Shown piece after piece: positions 1 to 6,827 of a DNA stretch of 10,058 nucleotides. Under the pieces are notes generated by a model, which made no database searches, had not been told where the DNA came from, and was given only the letters and a program-made list of their open reading frames with translations. The position numbers and the translations under genes were made by a program. Positions within the stretch are counted from its first letter, which is position 1, and the number at the start of each line of letters is the position of its first letter. This stretch comes from UBA12478 sp964513275 (lineage in GTDB: Bacteria > Patescibacteriota > Patescibacteriia > UBA9934 > GWF2-40-263). Location of the stretch: NCBI GenBank assembly GCA_964513275.1, contig CAZELN010000029.1:1-10058 (forward strand). The letters are read 5' to 3'.

Positions 1-711
1 GGAGGAGAAATGAAGTGGACGGATGGAGACTATCTCATGGTGGTCGACACAAACTTGGGTGGAGGAAAAACCGATGGAGTCGTTGAACAAGCGGTTGATG
101 TTCACGTAGAGATCTCACCAGACGGAACCATCACAAACACACTCACGATTTCTCGGACACACTACGGCATCCAAGGCCTCCTCTTCACAGGCGTGAATAA
201 CGTTGATTACCTGCGCGTGTATGTGCCAAAAGGCAGCACCCTTCTGGAGGCCACAGGCTTTAGTATCCCGGATAAATCGCTCTTTGATACTCCTGATGAG
301 GATTGGACGATCGACGATGACCTAGCGTACGGATTGCTCACGACATCTATCGACCCTGTAAGTGGGACTTCGGTGAGTGAAGAACATGGCAAAGCTGTTT
401 TTGGCAATTGGGTTCAGACCAAACCAGGTACGACCTCAACCGTCACTTTACGCTACACACTCCCATTCACGCTGGAACTGCCTCACGCGGGAGCCGTCCT
501 GGCGAGCCTGCGTTCACTTGTTGGCCTCCCACAAACGGGATCGTACTCTCTTCTGATCCAGAAACAGTCCGGGATTCTCGACCGTACAACCTCTGTGCGC
601 ATACATCTCCCAGATGGACTGAACCCCCTGTGGTCATCCCACGACCTTGATCACATACAAATCCAAAACGAAACGGACGAACTATTTGCTCTCTTGTTTG
701 AAGCGTTATGA
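1..711 (+). CDS. DUF4012-family protein, C-terminal part (5' end outside window)
   Basis: The reading frame is open to the left edge (Gly-Gly-Glu before the first Met at base 10), and the visible part has only the C-terminal features of DUF4012 proteins: the motif DGDYLMVVDTNLGGGKTDG, then HVEISPDGTITNTLTISR and LRVYVPKGSTLLEATGF. These proteins are usually several hundred residues long, so about 236 codons here must be a C-terminal fragment. The bases GGAGGAGAAATG at the edge look like a ribosome site and start, but I read them as coding. The rest is beta-rich and I see no cysteine, which fits an extracytoplasmic domain. The family is common in Patescibacteria and often sits near surface-polysaccharide genes; its biochemical role is unknown. 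The next gene starts 10 nt after the TGA stop and is probably co-transcribed. The family call is fairly sure; the function is not assigned. Confidence 0.8.
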   Translation, partial: GGEMKWTDGDYLMVVDTNLGGGKTDGVVEQAVDVHVEISPDGTITNTLTISRTHYGIQGLLFTGVNNVDYLRVYVPKGSTLLEATGFSIPDKSLFDTPDEDWTIDDDLAYGLLTTSIDPVSGTSVSEEHGKAVFGNWVQTKPGTTSTVTLRYTLPFTLELPHAGAVLASLRSLVGLPQTGSYSLLIQKQSGILDRTTSVRIHLPDGLNPLWSSHDLDHIQIQNETDELFALLFEAL

Positions 712-721
712 GTGACTTCGT

Positions 722-2545
722 ATGAGCATTCGCACATCATCCAAACGTCGAAGCGGTCGTGAAATTCGTCAACAACTCAGATCGATCTACGAAGGCCGGG
801 ACGGACGCGTGCCCGATCTTTCAAAACTTGATCGAGGCGGACACTCCCGCTTCACGCGATTTCTTCTCAAAACCATTGGCTTGCTCGCCGGCTTATCCCT
901 CATTGCTTGGGGAGGATTTTTTTTCTTTACGCAAGGACTTTTCCAAGGCGACGAAACGCTCAAACTCACCGTTGACGGCCCCATCGAAGCGAAATCTGGC
1001 GAAGAAGTGTCCTACACGTTCCGTTACGAGAATGTCGGCGATGTCCCTGTGGCGTCGCTGGTGATGAAACTCACTCTCCCAACGAGTTTCCATGTGTACT
1101 CTACGGTTCCAGAACCAGACAACGCCCTGGAATGGACGATCGGGTCTTTAAACGCTGGCTCAGACGGCGCGGTGACTGTCAGCGGCGTATTCTTGGCCGA
1201 GGTTCCATCCTCACAACGCCTCCAAGCTCTCTTCACCTATAAACCTGCCAACTTCAGTTCAGACTTCCAAGAAGTCGTCACGCAAAAAATCGACATCGAG
1301 GATTCTGTTATCGCCCTCTCATTTACTGGTCCGGAAAAAGCGCTTGCCGGCGACACCTCGCAGTATGTCATCAACGTACAGAACACCGGTACGGAACCAA
1401 TGTATACCATACGAATTACTCCGACGTTCCCAGCGGACTTTACCACAACAACGGCCGAACCCGCACAGGAAGAAGGACAACCCTACTGGATCATCGACGC
1501 CTTGGAACCTGGTGAATTACAAGCGATTACGATCGACGGTTCGTTTACCTCAACCGCTTCAGGCGAACAAAAACTCAACGTCACGGCTGGATTCGTTGAC
1601 CAAGATCTTGTGTATGTTCAATCGTCTCAAGAAGTGATCACCGATGTCCTGGGCGGAACGATTTCCTTTTCTGTCATTGTCAACGGTTCCAATCAAAGCC
1701 AAACCGCGAATCTTGGTGAGACATTACGCGTGAGCTTGGACTATGCAAACCAGAGCAAAGAACCCGCGCAAGATCTCTCCTTTACCATGACTCTCTCAAG
1801 CGAAACCGGAGACATCCCCATCGACTGGTCTAACGCGGATCTCGGCGGAGGCACCCGTGTTGGCAACGAAATCACATGGGAAAAATTGGATGAACTGGCT
1901 CCAGAATCTTCGCAGGTGATTGACGTAGGACTCCCTCTTCTTGCCCAGCTTGGTGCAAAGGAAGCCGATACGTTCTCGTTGGCGGTCACCCTCACACTCA
2001 ATAGAGTTGGAACCATTACGTCTACCAGAACGCTTGAAGCCACACCTATTGTTATTACGCTCAACTCCGACGCTTCTGCCAACGCCCAAGCTCGCTATTA
2101 CTCGGAATCTGGCTTGACTATTGGTTCTGGGAGTCTACCACCCACGGTGGGAGAAACAACGAACTATCGCATTTATTGGAACGTTTCCAACTCTTTACAC
2201 ACACTCGAACAGGTGAGGATGACCACCACGCTCCCACAGGACGTCGCGTGGCTGGAACAAACCGATACAGATATCGGAACTGTGAGCTATAACACGACCA
2301 CCAGACAAATAACCTGGATCGTACCAAAACTGTTAGCAGAGCTACGTCACGCAGGCGCTTGGTTTGATGTGGCGATTAATCCGGACTCGGAGGATGTGGG
2401 ACGATTTATGAAACTGACATCAACCACAAGCTTTGAAGCAACAGACTCCAAGACGAAGGAATCTTTGAGCGAATCACTGAACGAACTCACAAGTGAACTT
2501 CCAGAAGACGAGTTTGCTCTGGGACAAGGAGTTGTGATTGAATAA
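722..2545 (+). CDS. Membrane-anchored protein with DUF11-like beta-sandwich repeats
   Basis: A 607-aa protein with a basic cytoplasmic N-terminus (residues 1-45, many Arg/Lys), one hydrophobic segment (about 46-70, rich in Leu, Gly, Phe) and a long acidic, Thr/Ser-rich exterior with no cysteine that I can find. The exterior falls into about four repeats (roughly 79-190, 196-305, 313-430, 455-570). Repeats begin with strands such as LKLTVDGPIEAKSGEEVSYT or IALSFTGPEKALAGDTSQYV, then an N-x-G/N-x-S turn (YENVGD, VQNTGT, YANQSK, WNVSNS), a T-x-P strand and a Trp-containing strand before a 'L.PG'-like turn. This is the layout of DUF11/CARDB-type Ig-like repeats in cell-surface proteins. It follows the DUF4012 gene by 10 nt with no clear Shine-Dalgarno, so translation may be coupled. 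It probably acts as a surface stalk or adhesin-like protein; ligand unknown. Confidence 0.75.
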   Translation: MSIRTSSKRRSGREIRQQLRSIYEGRDGRVPDLSKLDRGGHSRFTRFLLKTIGLLAGLSLIAWGGFFFFTQGLFQGDETLKLTVDGPIEAKSGEEVSYTFRYENVGDVPVASLVMKLTLPTSFHVYSTVPEPDNALEWTIGSLNAGSDGAVTVSGVFLAEVPSSQRLQALFTYKPANFSSDFQEVVTQKIDIEDSVIALSFTGPEKALAGDTSQYVINVQNTGTEPMYTIRITPTFPADFTTTTAEPAQEEGQPYWIIDALEPGELQAITIDGSFTSTASGEQKLNVTAGFVDQDLVYVQSSQEVITDVLGGTISFSVIVNGSNQSQTANLGETLRVSLDYANQSKEPAQDLSFTMTLSSETGDIPIDWSNADLGGGTRVGNEITWEKLDELAPESSQVIDVGLPLLAQLGAKEADTFSLAVTLTLNRVGTITSTRTLEATPIVITLNSDASANAQARYYSESGLTIGSGSLPPTVGETTNYRIYWNVSNSLHTLEQVRMTTTLPQDVAWLEQTDTDIGTVSYNTTTRQITWIVPKLLAELRHAGAWFDVAINPDSEDVGRFMKLTSTTSFEATDSKTKESLSESLNELTSELPEDEFALGQGVVIE

Positions 2546-2590
2546 AAAAATAACGCCCCCGCCTCGACGTCGTCGTTGTCAGGCTGGGGG
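2544..2590 (-). terminator. Intrinsic terminator of the minus-strand RNA gene
   Basis: Read on the minus strand, CCCCC-A-GCCT (2590-2581) pairs with AGGC-GGGGG (2564-2556) with one bulged base, and the stem is followed by CGTTA and seven T (2550-2544). The T tract lies only on the minus-strand side, so the terminator serves a transcript arriving from the right. The T tract overlaps the TAA stop of the convergent + strand gene. Confidence 0.75.
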
Positions 2591-3035
2591 TCGTAGTTGT
2601 GGAAAAAAATGGTTGGGTTTCTCCCCGCCGTCGGAGAGTCGCCAGAACCTTCAGGTCTGAAGTCGGGTTCTCGGCTCGCCAGGCCGAGGGACGGCTCGCC
2701 GCCGCAGACCGAATCAATACGCTTCGTACACCTGCTTCTCCTGGTTCGAGGTTCTCATGTGGAGCCGGCGGAGGCCTTCGTTACTATGGCGCCCCGCGGC
2801 TGTTCCGAACTCGCTTGAAGATGGAACTACACGTAGCCCGAAGGGTAGGTTCCCCTCATTGGCTCACCTCCTTTTCATGGTCGCGGGCTCGACCATCGAC
2901 ATCTAGCCCGCTTGTTCTCGATCACCAAAACAGCTCTTCCAAAAAAAGGAGCTGACCGGGAGGATTTATCCCGGATTTCAGCGCTGCCCGGCGTTGGACA
3001 CGCGCTGCTCACTGGGCAGGATTGCCACAGTTAAG
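2556..3035 (-). ncRNA. Unassigned structured RNA, about 480 nt
   Basis: This gap has no convincing protein gene on either strand but is GC-rich and full of complementary segments. Examples are 2645-2650 with 2749-2754, enclosing 2654-2659 with 2705-2710, enclosing the hairpin 2670-2675/2683-2688; also 2956-2961/2969-2974, 2931-2936/2949-2954 and 2877-2883/2890-2896. The helix 2621-2626/2633-2638 is complete only on the minus strand, where one pair becomes a G-U wobble. A TTGACA-N17-TAGTGT promoter lies just upstream and an intrinsic terminator just downstream, so the unit looks autonomous. I looked for the RNase P core (GAAAGUCCG), the tmRNA tRNA-like ends and alanine-rich tag, and the SRP apical motif, and found none. 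Start and end are estimates from promoter and terminator. Confidence 0.55.
2827..2859 (-). other. Possible 10-codon ORF with a perfect Shine-Dalgarno inside the RNA
   Basis: The minus strand carries AAAAGGAGGTGA (2875-2864), fully complementary to the usual 16S rRNA tail, 7 nt (from GGAGG) before an ATG at 2859. The frame reads MRGTYPSGYV and stops at TAG. It could be a leader peptide or a mimic of a ribosome site. Its Tyr-Pro segment lies in a UUCG-capped hairpin formed by GGAAC and GUUCC. No protein gene follows on this strand, so a classical attenuator role is not supported. Confidence 0.25.
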
Positions 3036-3041
3036 GCCTGG

Positions 3042-3070
3042 ACACTATCTCATTCTGATGTTCCTGTCAA
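3042..3070 (-). promoter_or_regulatory. Promoter of the minus-strand structured RNA
   Basis: The minus strand has a perfect -35 TTGACA (3070-3065), 17 nt spacing and TAGTGT (3047-3042) as -10; GATAGT (3049-3044) is an alternative -10. The predicted start is near 3035. It lies directly downstream of the tRNA terminator, so the RNA is transcribed separately from the operon. The same two hexamers at the same spacing recur at 9955-9983. Confidence 0.6.
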
Positions 3071-3081
3071 TAGCTTGCACC

Positions 3082-3110
3082 AAAAAACACCGAAATTTTC
3101 GGTGTTTTTT
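3082..3110 (-). terminator. Terminator after tRNA-Arg (symmetrical)
   Basis: CACCGAAA (3088-3095) and TTTCGGTG (3097-3104) form a perfect 8-bp stem. On the minus strand it is followed by six T (3087-3082) and preceded by six A (3110-3105). It therefore terminates the operon immediately after the tRNA CCA end and could also stop + strand transcripts. The complementarity extends to 19-nt arms (3077-3095 and 3097-3115), which takes in the tRNA 3' end. Confidence 0.8.
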
Positions 3111-3112
3111 GG

Positions 3113-3185
3113 TGCATCCGAGAGGATTCGAACCTCTGGTCTCCTCCTTCGGAGGGAGGCGCTTTATCCGCTAAGCTACGGGTGC
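3113..3185 (-). tRNA. tRNA-Arg (anticodon CCG)
   Basis: The minus strand folds into a full cloverleaf of 73 nt: acceptor GCACCCG/CGGAUGC, D stem GCUU/AAGC with GG in the loop, anticodon stem CCUCC/GGAGG with loop CUCCGAA (anticodon CCG, Arg), a 5-nt variable loop, and T stem AGAGG/CCUCU with loop UUCGAAU. Discriminator A is followed by an encoded CCA (3112-3110). Acceptor position 4 is a C-A mismatch. The 5' end overlaps the last 10 bases of the DUF475 gene, so the tRNA must be cut from the operon transcript or lack a promoter of its own; I see none. A terminator begins right after CCA. Confidence 0.95.
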
Positions 3186-4099
3186 GTGGTTGTAGCCATT
3201 TTCATCTCACGAATGGAAAGATACATGAATACCACAAGCAAGAGAATAGTATTGACAGGCGCCACCCAGAAGTCGAACTCTTTCCCAAAACTCTCTAAAA
3301 TCATGAGCCCGCCTAGCATTCCGATTGAATACATGGCACCGTTTTTCAGATAGGCAAATTTTGAAATAGTGTTGATGCCTGTGACGGTCACTTCACGAAC
3401 AACAAACGCCCCGATTCCGTTTCCAATCAAAATAAGTGGAACGGACATGGTGAATGCAAACGCCCCAATCACGCCATCGATGGAAAACGACGCGTCTAAC
3501 ACTTCCAGATACAAAAGCTTACTCCATGCGCTCATGGAGGCTGTCTCAAGTTGTTTCTCTTTTTCTTCTGCGTTATGTCGAAACCCATCGGTGAGAAAAA
3601 ATGCGGAGGCTCCGATGGATGCGGCCAGCGCCAAGAGTGGATCTTGTTTCACGGAAAAATAAATGACGGACGTAATGAAAAATGAGGAGATGGCGTAAAA
3701 CCAAACACTCTGTTTATGAATGAAATGTTCCACAAAAAAAGCATACTTTTTCTCTTCCAAAAATAACCATGCCAAAAATACGAAAAACAGATAGACTCCG
3801 CCACCTAAGAGCAAAAGGGGTTTGGAGTGCTCTAAGGATTCTTCCATGAGAGTCGGATCGGAGAACACAAGATTCACAAGTTCCCTAAGTGGAATTCCTG
3901 CGTTGGCGATCCAAACGATTACAAACGGCAGAAGGCCGCGCATGACAAACACGGCTAAGAGTAATCCCCAAAACAAGAAAAACTTCCGATACTTCTCGGG
4001 AACAGTTTTCAAAACATGGGCATTCACAATCGCGTTATCCACGGAAGAAATGACCTCAAAAACAATGAGACCGAGGATAACGATAAGGGCTTCAAACAT
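3176..4099 (-). CDS. DUF475 / TerC-like integral membrane protein
   Basis: A 307-aa protein with about eight or nine hydrophobic segments spread over its length. Two acidic membrane motifs related to each other, FEVISSVDNAIVNA (14-27) and LEVLDASFSIDGVIGAFAFT (198-217), give the internal duplication typical of the TerC/DUF475 group, in which such Asp/Glu residues sit in the membrane. TerC relatives export manganese in some bacteria, so divalent cation transport is the likeliest role, but this is by family only. The length is slightly short for DUF475. The ATG overlaps the end of the upstream FemAB gene by 8 nt with no clear Shine-Dalgarno, so translation is probably coupled. Its TAG stop lies inside the tRNA-Arg acceptor region, making His-Pro-stop share bases with the tRNA. 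It is the last protein gene of the operon. Confidence 0.85.
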   Translation of the reverse strand: MFEALIVILGLIVFEVISSVDNAIVNAHVLKTVPEKYRKFFLFWGLLLAVFVMRGLLPFVIVWIANAGIPLRELVNLVFSDPTLMEESLEHSKPLLLLGGGVYLFFVFLAWLFLEEKKYAFFVEHFIHKQSVWFYAISSFFITSVIYFSVKQDPLLALAASIGASAFFLTDGFRHNAEEKEKQLETASMSAWSKLLYLEVLDASFSIDGVIGAFAFTMSVPLILIGNGIGAFVVREVTVTGINTISKFAYLKNGAMYSIGMLGGLMILESFGKEFDFWVAPVNTILLLVVFMYLSIREMKMATTTHP

Positions 4100-5039
4100 A
4101 ACGATGAACTATTCTTATGAGCAAACGACCCAGTTGATAGAGATGGTATGGGCGTGGTTTGAAAACCAGGTCGTATGTTCCAGGCGAAGCGTATTCTACA
4201 CCAGGAAAGCCACGCTTAAAACGAGAGATACCAAACCATGGGTGATTGTCAGGAGCATCTAAGGGAGCCACTCCCCACCAATCATAAAAACGTACTCCCC
4301 GTTCCTTGGCATCGCGCATGAGTTCCCAGTGGAGAAGATACGGAGCCATAAAATGGCGATGTTCGTTCGAGCTCGCTCCGTGCAAGTAGGTACGCGTGTC
4401 CCCAAAATCGATCATGATGTTGGCCGCGAGAAGATGATTCTCATACGAAGCTGTTGCAAGAAATGCGTGACAGCTCCGCTCTTTCAAAGATTCAAGCATC
4501 TTATGATAATACGTTTTTTGATGCAGTCGGAAAGATCTACGCAAGGACGTCTGCTCAAAAAGTGGCCAAACAGACTCGAAGTCAGAAGATTCAATTTGAA
4601 TCTTCACCTCGCGTTTCTGAGCAACGCGAATATTGTACCGAGTCTTTGGATGCATGGCCGCAAGAAGCTTTTCCTCGTTCATCAACAAATTTGTGATACG
4701 TGTATGCGCTGGACTCAGATTAATGGTCTTCCTCGCCCCCGCAACAAGTTTCGAGTCACTGGGCTCAATGCGTAGGAACATCTTCCCGCTACCTGATAAC
4801 GGCACGTTGCTACGTAGTAACCGTATCGGTCCTTTTGGACAAAAGGAATACGTCCCCACGAGCAGCCGTCGATCTAGCCACTGTGCGATTCCTACACGTT
4901 TTCCGTCGTGATGAATTTCCTCCCGACGAACGCTCTCACCCGTAACTTTCTGAAATTCCCCCCACTCCCACGATTGCAAAAACCGACCCGATCGCGGGCC
5001 GTGTTCGAGCACAAAATGGTTCCACTGAGTACGATCCAT
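4092..5039 (-). CDS. FemAB/FemX-like peptidoglycan bridge aminoacyltransferase
   Basis: A 315-aa protein with the double-GNAT layout of FemAB enzymes, which use aminoacyl-tRNA to add amino acids to the stem peptide of lipid II. Visible family motifs are FLQSWEWGEFQKVTGE (20-35), MHPKTRYNIRVAQKREVKI (129-147), LHGASSNEHRHFMAPYLLHW (219-238) and YDWWGVAP followed by ISRFKRGFPG (252-280). The protein is shorter than staphylococcal FemA/FemX and I see no long coiled-coil arm between the two halves, as is usual in CPR members. The ATG has GAGGGAG 10 nt upstream. It follows ruvA by 22 nt and overlaps the DUF475 gene. The amino acid it transfers cannot be read from sequence. Family call is confident; the exact substrate is unknown. 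Confidence 0.85.
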   Translation of the reverse strand: MDRTQWNHFVLEHGPRSGRFLQSWEWGEFQKVTGESVRREEIHHDGKRVGIAQWLDRRLLVGTYSFCPKGPIRLLRSNVPLSGSGKMFLRIEPSDSKLVAGARKTINLSPAHTRITNLLMNEEKLLAAMHPKTRYNIRVAQKREVKIQIESSDFESVWPLFEQTSLRRSFRLHQKTYYHKMLESLKERSCHAFLATASYENHLLAANIMIDFGDTRTYLHGASSNEHRHFMAPYLLHWELMRDAKERGVRFYDWWGVAPLDAPDNHPWFGISRFKRGFPGVEYASPGTYDLVFKPRPYHLYQLGRLLIRIVHRYV

Positions 5040-5061
5040 AGAGGAATGTCTCCCTCAGAGC

Positions 5062-5604
5062 CTACCGACTTAACCGTTTAAGCGCCAACCGAATCCGGCT
5101 CTCTGTATCCCCTTCCTCGATCCCTGACAACACCGCTTCCGCGTCACGCCGAGAATACCCAAGTCCCACAAGCGCTTCAACAGCATCTGCATCAAGCGCT
5201 GTCATGTCCGGTTCCTCTGCGAGCGTTCCTTTCAGTTCAAGAATAATTTTCTGAGCCGTCTTCTTTCCAATGCCAGGAACATCGGTGAGAGCTGCCAAGT
5301 CACCGCTCATAATTTTTCCCTTTACGCGATCAACCGCGTCACTATACACGATCTTCTGTCCACTCCTGGGTCCCACGCCCGAGATAGCAACGAATTTCCA
5401 AAAAAGCTCGAGTTGAGCCATCGACAAAAATCCAAACAACTCCCGCCCATCTTCGCGAATGGCCTCGTGAAGATAAAAGGATATCGGCTCTTGAATTTCA
5501 TGAGCCACGGACTCTGGAACCGTGACCTTAAACCCAACTCCCCCGTTTTCCACGATCACATATCCAACGCCGTGATACAACACTTTTCCTTGGAGATACG
5601 CCAT
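5062..5604 (-). CDS. ruvA: Holliday junction branch migration protein RuvA
   Basis: A 180-aa RuvA, the DNA-binding tetramer that loads RuvB on Holliday junctions. Domain I starts MAYLQGKVLYHGVGYVIVEN and contains the acidic pin region (IREDGRELFGF, 49-59). Two helix-hairpin-helix motifs follow: FVAISGVGPRSGQKI (71-85) and LTDVPGIGKKTAQKIILELK (106-125). A short linker leads to domain III (about 138-178, AVEALVGLGYSRRDAEAVL), which binds RuvB. It is slightly shorter than the usual 190-205 residues, mainly in the linker. The frame stays open upstream to 5775, but that part overlaps the preceding gene and is unlike RuvA. The tandem ATG ATG at 5607/5604 has GGGGAG 4 or 7 nt upstream, which favours the second. 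ruvB and ruvC are not adjacent. It follows the HD gene directly. Confidence 0.93.
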   Translation of the reverse strand: MAYLQGKVLYHGVGYVIVENGGVGFKVTVPESVAHEIQEPISFYLHEAIREDGRELFGFLSMAQLELFWKFVAISGVGPRSGQKIVYSDAVDRVKGKIMSGDLAALTDVPGIGKKTAQKIILELKGTLAEEPDMTALDADAVEALVGLGYSRRDAEAVLSGIEEGDTESRIRLALKRLSR

Positions 5605-5608
5605 CATA

Positions 5609-6826
5609 TTACTCCCCTTGTTCGAACATCTTTTTATAATACTCTCCCGCGCGTTGCTCGATTTCCGTATCGATTTTTTTCCCAAAGCTTGGCATTTCCC
5701 CCTGACCAAACAGTCCCGCATGAATACGTCGCAGAACCAAACCAAATTCAGGTCCAGAATCCATGCCGAGCACATCCATCAGAGCAACCCCATCCAACCC
5801 AACCTCACGCAAAATCCGATTTCGTTCTTTTTTCTCTTGATCTTCACGGACTGCCTCTTTTTCTGCTCGACGATGCGGAGCAAAATCATGCTCGCTTCGC
5901 AAGAAGTTGATAAATGATTTCGTCTCATGCCAATACCCATGCGGCGACCATCGTCGAGAGCCAACCGTTTGATCTAAGAAAAGACAAGCTTGGGCAAGGT
6001 CGATAAAATCATCCGCATCATATCCACGCTTCGTGGCGATATGCGTATACCGACGAATGCGCGCAGGTCGTGGAACTTTGAAGTCAAACCCACACTCCAT
6101 GTGATGGCTGATGAGATCCACAAGCATTTCGTACTCTCGATCGGGAAGCTCATGAGCCTGGGACAGTCGACGCAGTAGGGCTTCAAAAACCGGCGCGTGA
6201 ATTTTCCGTGCGTGATGAGGATAATGCACGTTGATTCCATATTGGAGGTAGAACTGAGCTTGTGTTTCTCGATCTGTCCCATGAAAATCGTGACGTGAAA
6301 ACTGCGTATACAGAACAAGATACGCATCGCGTTTGGCAACACGTTCATGCGCAAGTTCGTCAAAGTGGTGCGACCGAGGCGTGTTGAATCCTAGGATTTC
6401 ACCACGGCTTCCTGGCTTGGAAGTAAACGTCATCGTCACCCATTTGGCCACATCGTGGCACAGGGTGAAGACTTGAAACAATGCACTGTTCTCTTTCATG
6501 AGGTCTTCGAGTTCTTGTAACTCACCTTCATATCCTTTCAACCGACGGAATTCCTCGATATCGATCAGATGCACTTTTTCCTCAACGAGCGCCGTCAAAA
6601 ACATGAGCATGAGACACACATGGTCACGCATCGTTGAACCTTCGGCGTGGTACCGAATGTCTTGAGGGGTAAGAAGACTTTGGGCAATAAGTGGCTCTTG
6701 ATGACTGACGGCCGTGAGTACACTCTGGGCATGTTGAAAAAGATGCGGGTCAGCTTCAATCTTCGCGATCACCTGATCGAGATAGTGGGAATCTTGACGC
6801 TCGTGGGTGGATTCAAAACGCCACAT
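5609..6826 (-). CDS. HD-domain protein with a CCA-enzyme-like C-terminal tail
   Basis: A 405-aa soluble protein. The first part contains a metal-dependent phosphohydrolase (HD) layout: YHAEGSTMRDH (59-69), the HD pair in LCHDVAKW (122-129) and SHHMECGFD (240-248), with a later Asp at 285. The HAEGS...DHV wording and the tail GLDGVALMDVLGMDSGPEFGLVLRR, about 343-367, resemble the HD and C-terminal parts of tRNA nucleotidyltransferase/poly(A) polymerase proteins. The N-terminal nucleotidyltransferase head with its GG and DxD motifs is absent, so CCA addition by this protein alone is not expected. A nucleotide or RNA phosphohydrolase role is inference. The ATG is 1 nt after the kinase stop and the TAA lies 1 nt before the first of ruvA's tandem ATGs, so it is in the middle of the operon. 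Confidence 0.7.
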   Translation of the reverse strand: MWRFESTHERQDSHYLDQVIAKIEADPHLFQHAQSVLTAVSHQEPLIAQSLLTPQDIRYHAEGSTMRDHVCLMLMFLTALVEEKVHLIDIEEFRRLKGYEGELQELEDLMKENSALFQVFTLCHDVAKWVTMTFTSKPGSRGEILGFNTPRSHHFDELAHERVAKRDAYLVLYTQFSRHDFHGTDRETQAQFYLQYGINVHYPHHARKIHAPVFEALLRRLSQAHELPDREYEMLVDLISHHMECGFDFKVPRPARIRRYTHIATKRGYDADDFIDLAQACLFLDQTVGSRRWSPHGYWHETKSFINFLRSEHDFAPHRRAEKEAVREDQEKKERNRILREVGLDGVALMDVLGMDSGPEFGLVLRRIHAGLFGQGEMPSFGKKIDTEIEQRAGEYYKKMFEQGE

Positions 6827-6827
6827 G

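Noticed and set aside
2845..2875. Resemblance to the 16S rRNA 3' end (TCACCTCCTTTT on +, AGGGGAACCT on -)
   Set aside because: The two resembling parts are on opposite strands and the surrounding sequence is not rRNA; the + strand match simply reflects a perfect Shine-Dalgarno on the minus strand.
2599..2955. Open + strand frame of 118 codons in the gap
   Set aside because: Its composition (Arg/Ser/Pro-rich, no hydrophobic core pattern) is that of a GC-rich non-coding frame, it has no ribosome site, and the segment is better explained by minus-strand RNA structure.
2556..3035. RNase P RNA, tmRNA, SRP RNA or group II intron
   Set aside because: I looked on the minus strand for GAAAGUCCG, a tRNA-like T arm with tag ORF, the SRP apical GGAAG motif and an intron domain V, and found none. 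A covariance search could still overturn this.
4329..4775. 148-codon + strand frame antisense to the FemAB gene
   Set aside because: The opposite strand carries clear FemAB motifs along this stretch; this is a shadow frame.
5605..5775. 57-residue N-terminal extension of RuvA
   Set aside because: It overlaps the end of the HD gene in another frame and is unlike RuvA; MAYLQGKV with GGGGAG upstream is the expected start.
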